Source: Azospirillum canadense (GTDB lineage Bacteria; Pseudomonadota; Alphaproteobacteria; Azospirillales; Azospirillaceae). Taken from it: a stretch of DNA of 64,000 bases. Below, in pieces: positions 16,180-26,338 of the stretch (its first letter is position 1; the number at the start of each line of letters is the position of its first letter). The stretch covers positions 206,001 through 270,000 of the forward strand of contig NZ_JAOQNG010000007.1 in the NCBI RefSeq assembly GCF_025961225.1. Direction: 5' to 3'. The notes under the pieces are model-generated. The model had not been told where the DNA came from. It did no database searches and saw only the letters and a list, made by a program, of their open reading frames with translations. A program made the translations under genes and the position numbers.

Positions 16180-18489
16180 ATGAACAGCACCGAACAGGGC
16201 CGCGTGACCGCTCCAACGGCACCCCCATCGTCCGCGCCGGCCCTGGAGTCCGCGCGCCCCTCCGGTATGCGATGGACCCAACTCCTGCGCAGCAGCCGGC
16301 CGCTGCGGCGGCTTCTGGCCGGCGGCATCCTCGCCGTCCTGGCGGTCGCGGGCGCCACGGCGCTGATCGTCGTCCAAGCCCACGACTCCACACTCCAGCG
16401 GGTCAAGAGCGAACTGGAAACGCTGGACCTTCTGCTCGCCGAAACGACGTCGCGCTCCTTCCAGACCGTTGACCTGATCCTGGCCAGCATCGTCGACCAG
16501 CTGGCGGCCGAGGGCGTGACCACCTCCGCCGAGTACGAGAGGTCACGATCCGGCTACAACACCTACGAGATGCTCAAGGCCAAGGCGACCGGCGTGCCCC
16601 AGCTCGACGCCATCACCATGATCGCGGCCGACGGCCGGCTGATCAACTTCTCACGCTATTTCCCGATCCCGCCGGTCAACGTCGCCGACCGGGACTATTA
16701 CGGCGTCCTGAAGAACGACCCCGGCGGGCGCTCCTATCTCAGCACCCCGGTGCAGAACCGCGGAAACGGGGAATGGACGGTCTATCTGGCCCATCGCGTC
16801 AGCGGCCCATCGGGGGAATTCGTCGGACTCGTGCTGGGTGCGATCAGCCTCGACTACTTCCAGAACCTTTACGAATCCCTGCAAATCAGCCAGGGCAGCG
16901 CCATCAGCCTGTGGCGGCGCGACGGCACGCTGCTGGCCCGCTACCCGACGCTGCCGCTGATCGGCGAAAAGCTGCCGATCAAGACCTTCACGGAAATCCT
17001 GCGCCAATCCGACTCCGGCGTGTACGAGACGCCCGCGGCCATCGACGGCCCCGCCCGGATCGTCGCCACCCGCCTGCTGCGCGACTATCCCGTCGTCGTC
17101 AACGTGACCAGGACAAAGGGGCAGGCTCTCGACGACTGGCATCATCAGGCCTGGATCACCATCGCGGCCGGCATCCTGTGCGAACTGGCCCTTATCGCCT
17201 TTCTGTGGGGCCTTGCGCGCCAGTTCGGCGCCTATGAGGCCTTCACCACCGCCCTTGCCGAGCGCAACCAGGCCATCGAGGCCCGCCGGGAGGCCGAGGC
17301 GCGGCTGAACCAGTCGCAGAAGATGGAGACTCTGGGCCAGTTGACCGGAGGCATCGCCCACGACTTCAACAACCTGCTCCAGGCCATCGGATCGGCCCTG
17401 TACCTGATCGAGCAGAAGGTCCCGAAGGACGGCGCCCGGAACGTGCTGGCGACGTCCGTGCGGCTGGCGACGGAAGCGGTCGAGCGCGGCTCGGCGCTGA
17501 CCCAGCATCTCCTGGCCTTTTCCCGGCGCCAGCACCTGGAACCGCGGCCCGTCGACGTGAACGCCCTGATCGCCGGCATGAGCGGGCTGCTGGGCCGCAC
17601 CCTCGGCGGCACGGTCGCGGTCAGCACCGCCCTTCAGGACGATCTCTGGCCGGCCCTGGTCGACCCGACCCAGCTGGAAATGGCGCTTCTCAACCTGTCC
17701 GTGAACGCGCGCGACGCCATGCCCGGCGGGGGCAGCCTGTGCATCGCGACCGCCAACCTGCATGCGCCCGCGGCTGGGCCAAAATCCCCGGCGGATGCCC
17801 CGCCGGCGACGGGCGTTCCCGCCCCGCCCGGGGATCTTCCGCCGGGGGACTATGTCGGGGTGTCGGTCCGCGACAGCGGGACGGGCATGGACGAGGAGGT
17901 GGCGGCACGCGCCTTCGAGCCGTTCTTCACGACCAAGGAGATCGGCCGCGGCACCGGCCTGGGGTTGAGCATGGTGCATGGGCTGTCCGTGCAGTCGGGC
18001 GGCGGCGTGCGCCTCGACAGCCGGCCCGGGCTCGGTACGACCGTCACGATCTATCTGCCGCGTGCCGAGGCGCCCTCCAGTGCGCCCCGCAAGTCGGACA
18101 ACGCGGACGATGTGACCGCCGGGACGCCGGACGTCCAGGTGCTGCTGGTGGACGACGACGTTCTCGTCCGGCAAGCCGTGACGGCGCTGCTCCTCCAGGC
18201 CGGACTGCGCGTCACCGAGGCGTCGGATACGGCGCAAGCCCTGGCCGTGCTGGCGAGCGACGCCCCCATCGACCTGATAATCTCCGACATCGCCATGCCG
18301 GGGATGAACGGCTTTCAGCTGGCCGCTTCCGCCCGCGCCCGGCGCCCGACCCTGCCGGTCCTGCTAATGTCGGGCTATGCGGAACCGTTGCTGAACGGCG
18401 CCGCACCGCTGGTGCCCGGCGCGTGCGTGCTGAGCAAGCCTTTCAAGCCCGAACAGCTTCTCGCCGAAATCCGCGCCTTGCTGCCCTGA
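16180..18489 (+). CDS. Hybrid sensor histidine kinase with periplasmic Cache domain and receiver
   Basis: A 769-residue membrane sensor. A first transmembrane helix at about 46-68 is followed by a periplasmic double-Cache-like domain to about 320 (it contains GRSYLSTPVQNRGNG, typical of Cache). A second helix is near 325-347. The kinase region has the phospho-acceptor His394 in QLTGGIAHDFNNLL, an ATPase domain with NARDAMPGGG, DSGTGMD and GTGLGLS, and a C-terminal receiver whose phosphorylatable Asp is near 702 in ISDIAMPG. The His box is of the HWE-distinct, alphaproteobacterial hybrid type that passes phosphate from the His domain to its own receiver. No output regulator is adjacent. The kinase upstream of KaiC could form a sensory module with the genes at 18734-21902. 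Confidence 0.93.
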   Translation: MNSTEQGRVTAPTAPPSSAPALESARPSGMRWTQLLRSSRPLRRLLAGGILAVLAVAGATALIVVQAHDSTLQRVKSELETLDLLLAETTSRSFQTVDLILASIVDQLAAEGVTTSAEYERSRSGYNTYEMLKAKATGVPQLDAITMIAADGRLINFSRYFPIPPVNVADRDYYGVLKNDPGGRSYLSTPVQNRGNGEWTVYLAHRVSGPSGEFVGLVLGAISLDYFQNLYESLQISQGSAISLWRRDGTLLARYPTLPLIGEKLPIKTFTEILRQSDSGVYETPAAIDGPARIVATRLLRDYPVVVNVTRTKGQALDDWHHQAWITIAAGILCELALIAFLWGLARQFGAYEAFTTALAERNQAIEARREAEARLNQSQKMETLGQLTGGIAHDFNNLLQAIGSALYLIEQKVPKDGARNVLATSVRLATEAVERGSALTQHLLAFSRRQHLEPRPVDVNALIAGMSGLLGRTLGGTVAVSTALQDDLWPALVDPTQLEMALLNLSVNARDAMPGGGSLCIATANLHAPAAGPKSPADAPPATGVPAPPGDLPPGDYVGVSVRDSGTGMDEEVAARAFEPFFTTKEIGRGTGLGLSMVHGLSVQSGGGVRLDSRPGLGTTVTIYLPRAEAPSSAPRKSDNADDVTAGTPDVQVLLVDDDVLVRQAVTALLLQAGLRVTEASDTAQALAVLASDAPIDLIISDIAMPGMNGFQLAASARARRPTLPVLLMSGYAEPLLNGAAPLVPGACVLSKPFKPEQLLAEIRALLP

Positions 18490-18603
18490 GGCGGACGGGC
18501 TGCGGTCCATTAATAATTCCTGCCACAGGACGTGCGGCAGATCCAAGCGGCTGTCGGGAACCGTAAATCCAGGTCATGCCGGCGTCCCGCCCCGTACGGC
18601 TGC

Positions 18604-18628
18604 GGAACAGGGCCTCCGGCTTGGGGTT
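18604..18628 (+). promoter_or_regulatory. Possible EcfG-type general-stress promoter ahead of kaiC-like gene
   Basis: GGAAC and GGTT are separated by 16 bases, resembling the alphaproteobacterial EcfG consensus GGAAC-N16/17-CGTT with one mismatch. It lies about 105 bases before the start at 18734 in an otherwise empty 244-base gap. Short motifs such as this arise by chance, so it is only a candidate. Confidence 0.3.
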
Positions 18629-18733
18629 GTTCCAGGCGGTGTTGCAAGCGCTTTGCTGGGTGTTTCAACCGCGAACGAGATCGTACCGACCCGCGCGGTT
18701 GTCGCGAACGGGCCGGCCCGAGAGGAGAAATAT

Positions 18734-20227
<1,494 letters not shown>

Positions 20228-20237
20228 CCGGAGCCCC

Positions 20238-21902
20238 ATGGCCGCCCCATTCCTCGTGCTCTCCCCGGACGGCCGGGATGCGGAGGTGATCCGCCTCGTC
20301 CTGGACGAGGTCGGCCTGAAGTCTCGCGTCTGCCCGGACCTGCGGGCGCTGTGCCACGGCTTGGCGGAGGACGTCACGGCCGTGATCCTCTCCGAAATCG
20401 CGCTGGCGTCGGGCATGGACGAGCTGATCGCCTGCCTGGAGGCACAGCCGCCCTGGTCCGACCTGCCGGTCCTGGTCCTGACGGCGCGCGGCCAGCGTGC
20501 GGCCACCAGGACGCGATGGGCCCTGTTCCAGCGGCTCGGCAACGTGACGCTGCTGGACCGGCCCCTGCACGCCGAGACCTTGCAGAGCGCGGCGCAGTCC
20601 GCCGCGCGGACCCGCCTGCGCCAGTACCGCACCCGATCGCACCTCGCGCACATCGAGCAGGCCAACGACGAGCTGGAGCGCCGGGTCGAGGAACGGACCC
20701 GCGCCCTTCAGGCCGAGATGCTGGAACGCCAGCGGGCGGAAGAGGCGTTGCACCAGGCGCAGAAGATGGAGGCCGTGGGCCAGCTGACCGGCGGGATCGC
20801 CCATGACTTCAACAACCTGCTCCAGGTCATGCTCGGCAACCTCCACATGGTGCAGGGCAAGCTGTCCGGCGACGAAACGCTGCGGCGCTACGTCGCCATG
20901 GCCATCTCGGCCGGCGACCGCGCCGCAGCGCTCACCCGGCACCTGCTGGCCTTCGCGCGCCGCCAGCCGCTGGCCCCCCGGAACCTGGACCTGAACGCGC
21001 TGGTCACCGCCATGACCGGGCTGCTGCAACGCTCCGTCGGCGAGACGATCCAGGTGGAGACGGTGCTGGCCGCCGGCCTGTGGCGGACCTGGGCGGATGC
21101 CAACCAGGTGGAAAGCGCGCTGCTCAACCTGGCCATCAACGCCCGCGACGCCATGCCGAACGGCGGGCTTCTCCGCGTCGAGACCGGCAACGCCGTCCTG
21201 GACGAGACCTTCCCCGCCACGGACATGGACATCCTCCCCGGCCAGTACGTCATGCTGCGTGTCACCGACACCGGCATCGGCATGCCGCCGGACGTCCTGA
21301 AGCGGGCGTTCGAGCCGTTCTTCACGACGAAGCCGATCGGCAAGGGCACCGGCCTCGGCCTCAGCCAGCTCTACGGCTTCGCGCGTCAATCGGACGGGCA
21401 CGCGACCATCGATTCGGAACCGGGGCGCGGCACGACCGTCAGCCTGTATCTGCCGCGGCACGACGGTACCGTCGGGGCGGGCGAGCCCGCCGCCTTCCCA
21501 CAGCCGGCGCCGCCGGCCCACCATCGGAGCGATGAAACCATCCTGGTGGTCGAGGACGAGGCGCTCGTGCTGATGCTGTGGACGGAGGCGCTGGAAAGCC
21601 AGGGCTACCACGTCCTGCAAGCCGGGGAGCCCGAGGCGGCGATCGCCATTCTGGAGTCGGACACGCCGATCGACCTGCTGGTGACCGACGTGGGGCTTCC
21701 GGGAATGACAGGCCGCGAGTTGGCCAGCGTCGCCCGGACGCTTCGGCCCGGCCTGAAGGTGCTGTTCGTGACCGGCTACGCCCATTACGCCGCGCTCGAA
21801 CCGGAAAGCCTTCAACTCGGCACGCGGATGCTCAGCAAGCCGGTCGGCGTGGATTCCCTGCAAAGCACGGTTCGCACGATGCTCGATGGGACCGCCCGGT
21901 GA
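20238..21902 (+). CDS. Hybrid histidine kinase partnered with KaiC
   Basis: A soluble kinase of about 554 residues without membrane segments. Residues 1-115 resemble a receiver, but the phospho-acceptor position reads AVILSEIALA, with no Asp at the expected place, so it is probably a pseudo-receiver. A coiled coil (NDELERRVEERTRALQAEML) leads to the His box with His189 in GGIAHDFNNLL. The ATPase domain has NARDAMPNGG, DTGIGMP and GTGLGLS. A C-terminal receiver, with Asp in LVTDVGLPGM and the conserved Lys in SKPVG, completes it. A GGAG four bases upstream supports the ATG at 20238; a GTG at 20211 overlapping kaiC is an alternative. It follows the KaiC gene directly, a common pairing suggesting that KaiC modulates the kinase. 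Confidence 0.9.
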   Translation: MAAPFLVLSPDGRDAEVIRLVLDEVGLKSRVCPDLRALCHGLAEDVTAVILSEIALASGMDELIACLEAQPPWSDLPVLVLTARGQRAATRTRWALFQRLGNVTLLDRPLHAETLQSAAQSAARTRLRQYRTRSHLAHIEQANDELERRVEERTRALQAEMLERQRAEEALHQAQKMEAVGQLTGGIAHDFNNLLQVMLGNLHMVQGKLSGDETLRRYVAMAISAGDRAAALTRHLLAFARRQPLAPRNLDLNALVTAMTGLLQRSVGETIQVETVLAAGLWRTWADANQVESALLNLAINARDAMPNGGLLRVETGNAVLDETFPATDMDILPGQYVMLRVTDTGIGMPPDVLKRAFEPFFTTKPIGKGTGLGLSQLYGFARQSDGHATIDSEPGRGTTVSLYLPRHDGTVGAGEPAAFPQPAPPAHHRSDETILVVEDEALVLMLWTEALESQGYHVLQAGEPEAAIAILESDTPIDLLVTDVGLPGMTGRELASVARTLRPGLKVLFVTGYAHYAALEPESLQLGTRMLSKPVGVDSLQSTVRTMLDGTAR

Positions 21903-21932
21903 CGCACGGTGAATGGTGATCGGCGCCCTGCC

Positions 21933-22457
21933 CTATTGCAGGCTGCCCCAGCGGCGGGTGGCCGGTTCCGCGAGCGCCCACTGCCATTGGCCGTCCTTGC
22001 CGCGGCAGACCGTCGTCACGGTAAGATCGGGGGCGTCGTCCAGGGTGAACACGACGTCCTTGCAGGGAATCGCCGCGCCGAAGGTTCGGGCGACTTGGAC
22101 AGTCCCGATCTTCCCGCTCAGCGGCAACGCCTCCTCCACGCGCCAGGGCGCCGCCTGGCCGACGTCCAGCGGGCCGGCCGCCGCGGCGACCGCGTGATGG
22201 ACGTTGTCGGTGATGCGCCGCTCCACATACTTCACCCCTTGGTCGATGCCGTAGCTCGCGCCCGCGCCGGCCAGCAGGCCCAGGAAAGGATTTCCCGTGG
22301 CCGAACCGACCGTTGCGGCGACGCCCGCGGTGGTCACGCCGGTCACGGCGGACCCGACGCCGGAACAGCCGCCCAAGCCAAGGGCCCCGACGGCCATCAG
22401 GCAGAACCGCAGCGTGACGGGCAGAAGTAACGGATGAGCGGAGGACCGGGACGTCAT
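21933..22457 (-). CDS. Putative lipoprotein of unknown function
   Basis: A 174-residue protein with an N-terminal hydrophobic stretch and a lipobox-like LGLGGC around residue 31, then a small-residue, glycine/alanine-rich segment with GLLAGAGASYGIDQGVKYVERR. The C-terminal half has two cysteines (PCKD and VCRG) and a Trp-rich ending, DGQWQWALAEPATRRWGSL. This suggests an envelope lipoprotein exposed to the periplasm. It is convergent with the KaiC-associated kinase gene (30-base gap). I do not recognise a named family and assign no function. Confidence 0.75.
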   Translation of the reverse strand: MTSRSSAHPLLLPVTLRFCLMAVGALGLGGCSGVGSAVTGVTTAGVAATVGSATGNPFLGLLAGAGASYGIDQGVKYVERRITDNVHHAVAAAAGPLDVGQAAPWRVEEALPLSGKIGTVQVARTFGAAIPCKDVVFTLDDAPDLTVTTVCRGKDGQWQWALAEPATRRWGSLQ

Positions 22458-22690
22458 GGCATGGCGTTTGTCGTTTTTCGTTCGCGGGATCGTAGCCCGG
22501 CACCGGCGTGCCGCCCCGTGGCCGAAGCGTGACCTTCACCGGCCGCCCGGGCAGGAGCGACCCGACAGATCCGATCCGAACGCCATACCCCGCGTGCCAT
22601 AACCCCTCTGTTCGGGCACGTCTCCGGGGCGTCACCGTCGTTGGTTCACGCAGGAAACGCACGCCGATGCCCGTCGGCACGGCGTGGTGG
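22458..22690. other. Intergenic stretch, nothing recognised
   Basis: The region upstream of the lipoprotein gene is expected to carry its promoter. The plus-strand frame beginning at 22508 is open but its translation is Arg/Pro-rich with no start signal and looks non-coding. Confidence 0.3.
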
Positions 22691-22909
22691 ATGGAACGGA
22701 AAGGACTTCCCCGGATGCGCCGCGACGCTCGCCAAGACCTCGACCGACTGACAGCCGCGCTGATCGTCGGCTTATTGCAGGATGTGCCGCCGGAGCGGCG
22801 CGAGCGATGGGAAGGATCGCAGATATTCGGGCGGATCATCGCCCGCGCCCGCTCCCTTTCCAGGCCGGAGGAAACCGGCGAACGGGCGGGACCGTCAGCA
22901 TCGGTTTAA
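22691..22909 (+). CDS. Small hypothetical protein
   Basis: A possible 72-residue cytoplasmic protein with a plausible amphipathic helical centre (DLDRLTAALIVGLLQDVPPE) and a basic, Arg-rich flank. The frame continues upstream to 22508, but that part reads like non-coding DNA, so the internal ATG is preferred. The ribosome-binding site is poor. I do not recognise it, and it could be spurious. Confidence 0.35.
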   Translation: MERKGLPRMRRDARQDLDRLTAALIVGLLQDVPPERRERWEGSQIFGRIIARARSLSRPEETGERAGPSASV

Positions 22910-22969
22910 AAATGGGCGCTTCGGCAGTCCTGCGCTTGTCGTCCGCGGACGGGGCCCCATGGTCATTCC

Positions 22970-23155
22970 ATGACGTTGAAACACGCGTTCGCCCTCACCG
23001 CCCTTCTGCTCGGAACGGCTTGCGCCGGCTTCCCGCCGAAGGCCGACGCGCCTTCCGACCGGAGCCTCAGCAGCACCTCCTACGAGAGCGGCTACGGCAT
23101 CCGTCCCAAGGGCCCGCAGAGCGTTGGCGATAGCCAGATGGATTGGGGTCTGTAA
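22970..23155 (+). CDS. Small putative lipoprotein
   Basis: A 61-residue secreted peptide: a short basic start (MTLKHAF), a hydrophobic core ALTALLLGTAC with a lipobox-like Cys at 18, and a mature part of about 43 residues, polar, Ser-rich and ending QMDWGL. Small lipoproteins of this size are common in alphaproteobacterial envelopes. The composition, signal and clean ending support coding. No family recognised. Confidence 0.6.
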   Translation: MTLKHAFALTALLLGTACAGFPPKADAPSDRSLSSTSYESGYGIRPKGPQSVGDSQMDWGL

Positions 23156-23180
23156 CGTCGCGCCGAAAAGGACGAAGCCG

Positions 23181-23193
23181 GCAATAATATTGC
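23181..23193. promoter_or_regulatory. Short AT-rich palindrome upstream of secreted cupin gene
   Basis: GCAATA-A-TATTGC is a perfect 6+1+6 inverted repeat in an AT-rich 89-base gap; GGCAATATAAC, a partial copy of one arm, lies near 23211. It is a candidate operator for the cupin gene 52 bases downstream. Confidence 0.35.
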
Positions 23194-23244
23194 GAAATAG
23201 CGATCGTTGTGGCAATATAACGCCCCCCCAGAAGGGAGGGTGCC

Positions 23245-23667
23245 ATGCGCGCAAACGTCGTGTATGCCTTGACTGCCTTCGCCTGCGTCGCTTCCCTGGC
23301 GGCCTCCGCCCAGCAGGGCGGCTTCAAACTGAACGAGGTGTTCCGATCCGGCAAGACGGCAACCGTACAGGAGCTTCAGTTTCCAACCGGCAAGGTCGAA
23401 ATCGTCGCCGGGGTCGGCGAGTTCGCGACCGGGTCGGAAACGCCGATGCACAAGCATCCCTACCCCCGCCGCCTCTACATCGTCGAGGGAACCTTCACGG
23501 TCACGGAAGAGGGCAAGCCGCCGCGCACATATCCCGCGGGCAGCTTCGTCGTCGAAGCCGTCGACGTCTGGCACACCGGCGGCAACACGAGTTCCGCCCC
23601 GGCGAAAATCCTCGTGATCGATGAGGTGCCCGCCGGCATGAACAATCTTGTGCTGAAGCCAAAGTAA
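23245..23667 (+). CDS. Secreted cupin-domain protein
   Basis: A 140-residue exported protein. A Sec signal peptide (YALTAFACVASLAASA) ends near residue 22. One cupin beta-barrel follows. Metal-binding motif 1 is HKHPYPRRLYIVEG, with two histidines and the distal Glu; motif 2 is around DVWHTGGN, with a histidine. It therefore probably binds a metal in the periplasm. Single-domain secreted cupins vary widely in function (dioxygenase, isomerase, sugar binding), so no substrate is assigned. A strong ribosome-binding site, GAAGGGAGGG, precedes the ATG. It is convergent with rpoH, with a shared hairpin between. Confidence 0.85.
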   Translation: MRANVVYALTAFACVASLAASAQQGGFKLNEVFRSGKTATVQELQFPTGKVEIVAGVGEFATGSETPMHKHPYPRRLYIVEGTFTVTEEGKPPRTYPAGSFVVEAVDVWHTGGNTSSAPAKILVIDEVPAGMNNLVLKPK

Positions 23668-23686
23668 GACAGCCTTAGGTAATGGA

Positions 23687-23717
23687 CGGTGCGGCGGATC
23701 ACGCGAACGCCGCACCG
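23687..23717. terminator. Bidirectional hairpin between cupin gene and rpoH
   Basis: CGGTGCGGCG pairs perfectly with CGCCGCACCG over 10 base pairs around an 11-base loop, in the 61-base gap between two convergent stop codons. There is no marked T-run. Confidence 0.65.
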
Positions 23718-23728
23718 AGCCTCCGAAA

Positions 23729-24667
23729 TCACCGACCTCCCCCACGACCTCGCCGGTCCCGTCCCGGGCGGGGGCCGTTCTCCGGCGACGGGGCCTTGAC
23801 GCGACGCTCGGCCCGGTTGGCGATGATGGCCTTCTGCACGGTCTTGAACGCCTTGGCCTCGATCTGGCCGATGCGCTGGCGCGACAGATTGAAGCGCCGG
23901 CTCAACTCGTCGGCCGGGACCGGCTCGTCGAGCAGGCGCCGGGCGATCAGAATCTGGCGGTCGCGGTCGGTCAACTTTTCAAGGCCCAGCTTGATCAACT
24001 GCCGTTGCTGGAACCGCTCTTCCGATTCGGCCAGACGAGCCTCCTGGTTGGTCCGCTCGTCGGCCAGAAGATCCTGCCATTCCGCCTCCCCATCCTCGCT
24101 CAACGGGGCGTTCAGGGACCGGTCGATGGACAGACGCCGGTTCATCTCCACAACCTCGCTTTCCGGAAGCCCCAGTTCGCCCGCGATCTCCGCCGCCGCT
24201 TCCGGCGACAGATCGCCCCCGGAAAAGTTGTCTTCCAGTTCCCGCATGCGCGCCTTCAGGCGGCGCAGGCTGAAGAACAGGGTGCGCTGGGCCACCGTCG
24301 TGCCGATCTTCACGACGGACCAGTTGTGCAGCACATATTCCTGGATGGCCGCCCTGATCCACCAGAACGCGTAGGTCGCGAAGCGGTAACCCTTGTCCGG
24401 GTCGAACTTCCGCGCGGCCTGCATGAGGCCCATGTTGCCCTCGGCGACGAGGTCGGCCAGCGGCAACCCGTAGCGCCGATGGTCCTTCGCCACCTTCACC
24501 GAAAGCCGCAGATGGCTGCCAACCAGCCGGTCGAGCGCCCGCGCGTCGCCGTCGTCGCGCCAGCGGCGGGCCAAATCCTGCTCCTCCTCCGGAGTCAGGT
24601 AATCGTATTTCCGCAGATCCTTCAAATACAAGGTCAGAGGCTCGGCGGAACGGAAATGCTCCTGCAT
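23729..24667 (-). CDS. rpoH: RNA polymerase sigma-32 (heat-shock) factor
   Basis: A 312-residue sigma-70-family factor of the RpoH group. Region 2 has YAFWWIRAAIQEYVLHNW for -10 recognition and melting. The RpoH-box-like QRTLFFSLRRLK follows, and region 4 carries the helix-turn-helix LSRRFNLSRQRIGQIEAKAF. It directs polymerase to heat-shock promoters for chaperones and proteases. Alphaproteobacteria often have several rpoH paralogues; this one ends in a basic, Gly/Arg-rich tail (PGRDRRGRGGGR) that is not typical of the family. An RpoH-like promoter lies about 150 bases upstream (24814-24844), suggesting positive autoregulation. Confidence 0.93.
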   Translation of the reverse strand: MQEHFRSAEPLTLYLKDLRKYDYLTPEEEQDLARRWRDDGDARALDRLVGSHLRLSVKVAKDHRRYGLPLADLVAEGNMGLMQAARKFDPDKGYRFATYAFWWIRAAIQEYVLHNWSVVKIGTTVAQRTLFFSLRRLKARMRELEDNFSGGDLSPEAAAEIAGELGLPESEVVEMNRRLSIDRSLNAPLSEDGEAEWQDLLADERTNQEARLAESEERFQQRQLIKLGLEKLTDRDRQILIARRLLDEPVPADELSRRFNLSRQRIGQIEAKAFKTVQKAIIANRAERRVKAPSPENGPRPGRDRRGRGGGR

Positions 24668-24813
24668 GAGTGGCTCCTCGCCCCGGCATCGGTCCTTTGC
24701 CCTGCAAGGCTGCCGCCCGCCGCTCCGGTCAGCCGCGAAACCGGGGCAGCGACGCGCGGCCAGCGTGTGGCCCAGGGCCAGCCGTCGTTCATCAGCGATG
24801 TCGGGGACGACGC

Positions 24814-24844
24814 CTTATGTAGGCAGCCGCAACCTTGGATCAAG
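24814..24844 (-). promoter_or_regulatory. Candidate RpoH-dependent promoter of rpoH
   Basis: On the minus strand, CTTG is followed after 17 bases by CCTACATAAG. The alphaproteobacterial RpoH consensus is close to CTTG-N17-CYTATnTnnG; only one position differs in the downstream element. The CTTG overlaps the stop codon region of the app1-like gene. Confidence 0.5.
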
Positions 24845-26162
24845 GCGCCGCGCGGCCGCCCTTCCGCGCGTCGGGATGGGGCGCGTCCCTGGGCTGAACG
24901 ACGACGTTCGGGGGGGCCGATTCCGGTTCGCCCCCGATCGCGTCCCGCAGCGCGCCCCGTAAAGCGCCCTGGGCGATCGCCTCGGCGGTGCCGGCCGCGG
25001 TGGGACGTTCGACGCGCAGCGTGCCGGGCCGGGCCCCCTGTGCGCCCGCCGCGGCCATGTCGGCTTCCACCGCCGCGATGCTGGACGGAAGAACGAGGCC
25101 GAGCCGAGAGGCGTGCTCCGCCATGGCCACGCTGTCGGCGGCGAGCACCAGCGTGCTGCCCGCGCTCGCCACCGCCGCGGCCAGCCCTTCGATCTCCCGG
25201 ACGCGGTCCTCCCCTCGGGACACGTTGCGGATCAGCACGGCGAGGACCCGCCCCGGATGCTCGTCGACGATCTGCCGGTAAATCTCCGGGTCATGCTGCC
25301 CGCTGTCGCCGATCAGGACGAAGGGGAGGTCGTGGTAGAGGTCCAGCATGTTGCGGATCAGGATCTGCTTGTGGTCCTCCGCCCGGCGCGGCAGCGGGCT
25401 TGTCCAGCGCAGCCCCCATTCGCGCAGGAACAAGATCGGACCGATGGGAATGCGGTGAAGCCGGAAGAACTCGTCCAGCACGTCGTAGATGCCCCACGGC
25501 GCGCGCGAGACGTAGAGCATGGGGTTGCATTCGCGCTCCGACACGCCGTCGTGCAGCGCCCGGTAGAGCGCCGCCACGCCGGGAAACGGGCTGCGGTCTT
25601 CGGCGTCCTCGACGAACAGTCGCCAGAGCATCGCGAGCTTGTTGGCGACGCCCGTGCGCATGACGGTGTCGTCAATGTCGCTGATGACCACGAAGCGGCT
25701 GCGTTCCGGCGCGATGAAAACATCCGCCTCCGCCTCGACCGGATGCGCCCCCTCCAGACGAAGATCCACGGTCAACCAGGGCCGGGCGGCGGGCGGCGGT
25801 TCCGGGAATGTCAGGTGGATGCGGAAATAGCCGTCGCGGTCGGTCGCGACGCGCTGCTCCGCCCCGTGGCACCGGGCCGTGACCTCGGCGCCGCGCACGG
25901 CACGGCGGGCGATGCGCCGGGCGATGTCGCGCAGGTGGGCGGCGAGATCCTCCCGCCCGGAAGCGCCATGCGACGCCGACTGGCGAAACACCCGCCCGAT
26001 CAGGAAAGCCTCCGTCCGCGAACCATAACCGCGGTAGGGCTGAAGCACGACGCCCTCCGCCCCGTGGGCCCGCCGCACCGGCCGGGCGAACAGGTCCAGG
26101 ATCCGCGCCGCCGCCCGCTTCCGCCGCGCCGCCCACCACGATATCGCTCCGCCAGGGCCCAT
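24840..26162 (-). CDS. App1-family phosphatidate phosphatase-like protein (DUF2183)
   Basis: A 440-residue protein whose central to C-terminal part is the HAD-like App1/DUF2183 catalytic domain. The nucleophile motif DIDDT occurs in FVVISDIDDTVM, followed by the Ser/Thr-type motif LYVSRAPW and acidic FVLIGDSGQHDPE. In yeast App1 this domain dephosphorylates phosphatidic acid. The N-terminal part has RGYGSRTEAFLIGRVFR, a beta-rich region commonly found before this domain. The ATG at 26162 is chosen because upstream codons in the frame lie in the divergent promoter region. It is divergent from the YciE-like gene and located upstream of rpoH, suggesting a stress or membrane-lipid role. Confidence 0.88.
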   Translation of the reverse strand: MGPGGAISWWAARRKRAAARILDLFARPVRRAHGAEGVVLQPYRGYGSRTEAFLIGRVFRQSASHGASGREDLAAHLRDIARRIARRAVRGAEVTARCHGAEQRVATDRDGYFRIHLTFPEPPPAARPWLTVDLRLEGAHPVEAEADVFIAPERSRFVVISDIDDTVMRTGVANKLAMLWRLFVEDAEDRSPFPGVAALYRALHDGVSERECNPMLYVSRAPWGIYDVLDEFFRLHRIPIGPILFLREWGLRWTSPLPRRAEDHKQILIRNMLDLYHDLPFVLIGDSGQHDPEIYRQIVDEHPGRVLAVLIRNVSRGEDRVREIEGLAAAVASAGSTLVLAADSVAMAEHASRLGLVLPSSIAAVEADMAAAGAQGARPGTLRVERPTAAGTAEAIAQGALRGALRDAIGGEPESAPPNVVVQPRDAPHPDARKGGRAAP

Positions 26163-26338
26163 GTCCGCCGCTCCGCCCCCGTGTCCGTTGCCCTGTCCTA
26201 TCAATGGGCCGGCTCGGAAAAAGATCCTCGGATGAGGCAAGAAATCGATGCGAGGAACGGGACGGGGCCCTGTTGTCGGTGGGATGCCCGCGGTGCTTCG
26301 GCCCCGGCCACCCCTTTCCACCCGCAAGGACGTCCATC

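Noticed and set aside
22508..22690. N-terminal extension of the small hypothetical gene
   Set aside because: The translation is Arg/Pro-rich without secondary-structure pattern or ribosome-binding site.
26250..26280. GGAAC upstream of the YciE-like gene as an EcfG promoter
   Set aside because: At 16-17 bases spacing the downstream element reads GTCG/TCGG, not CGTT.
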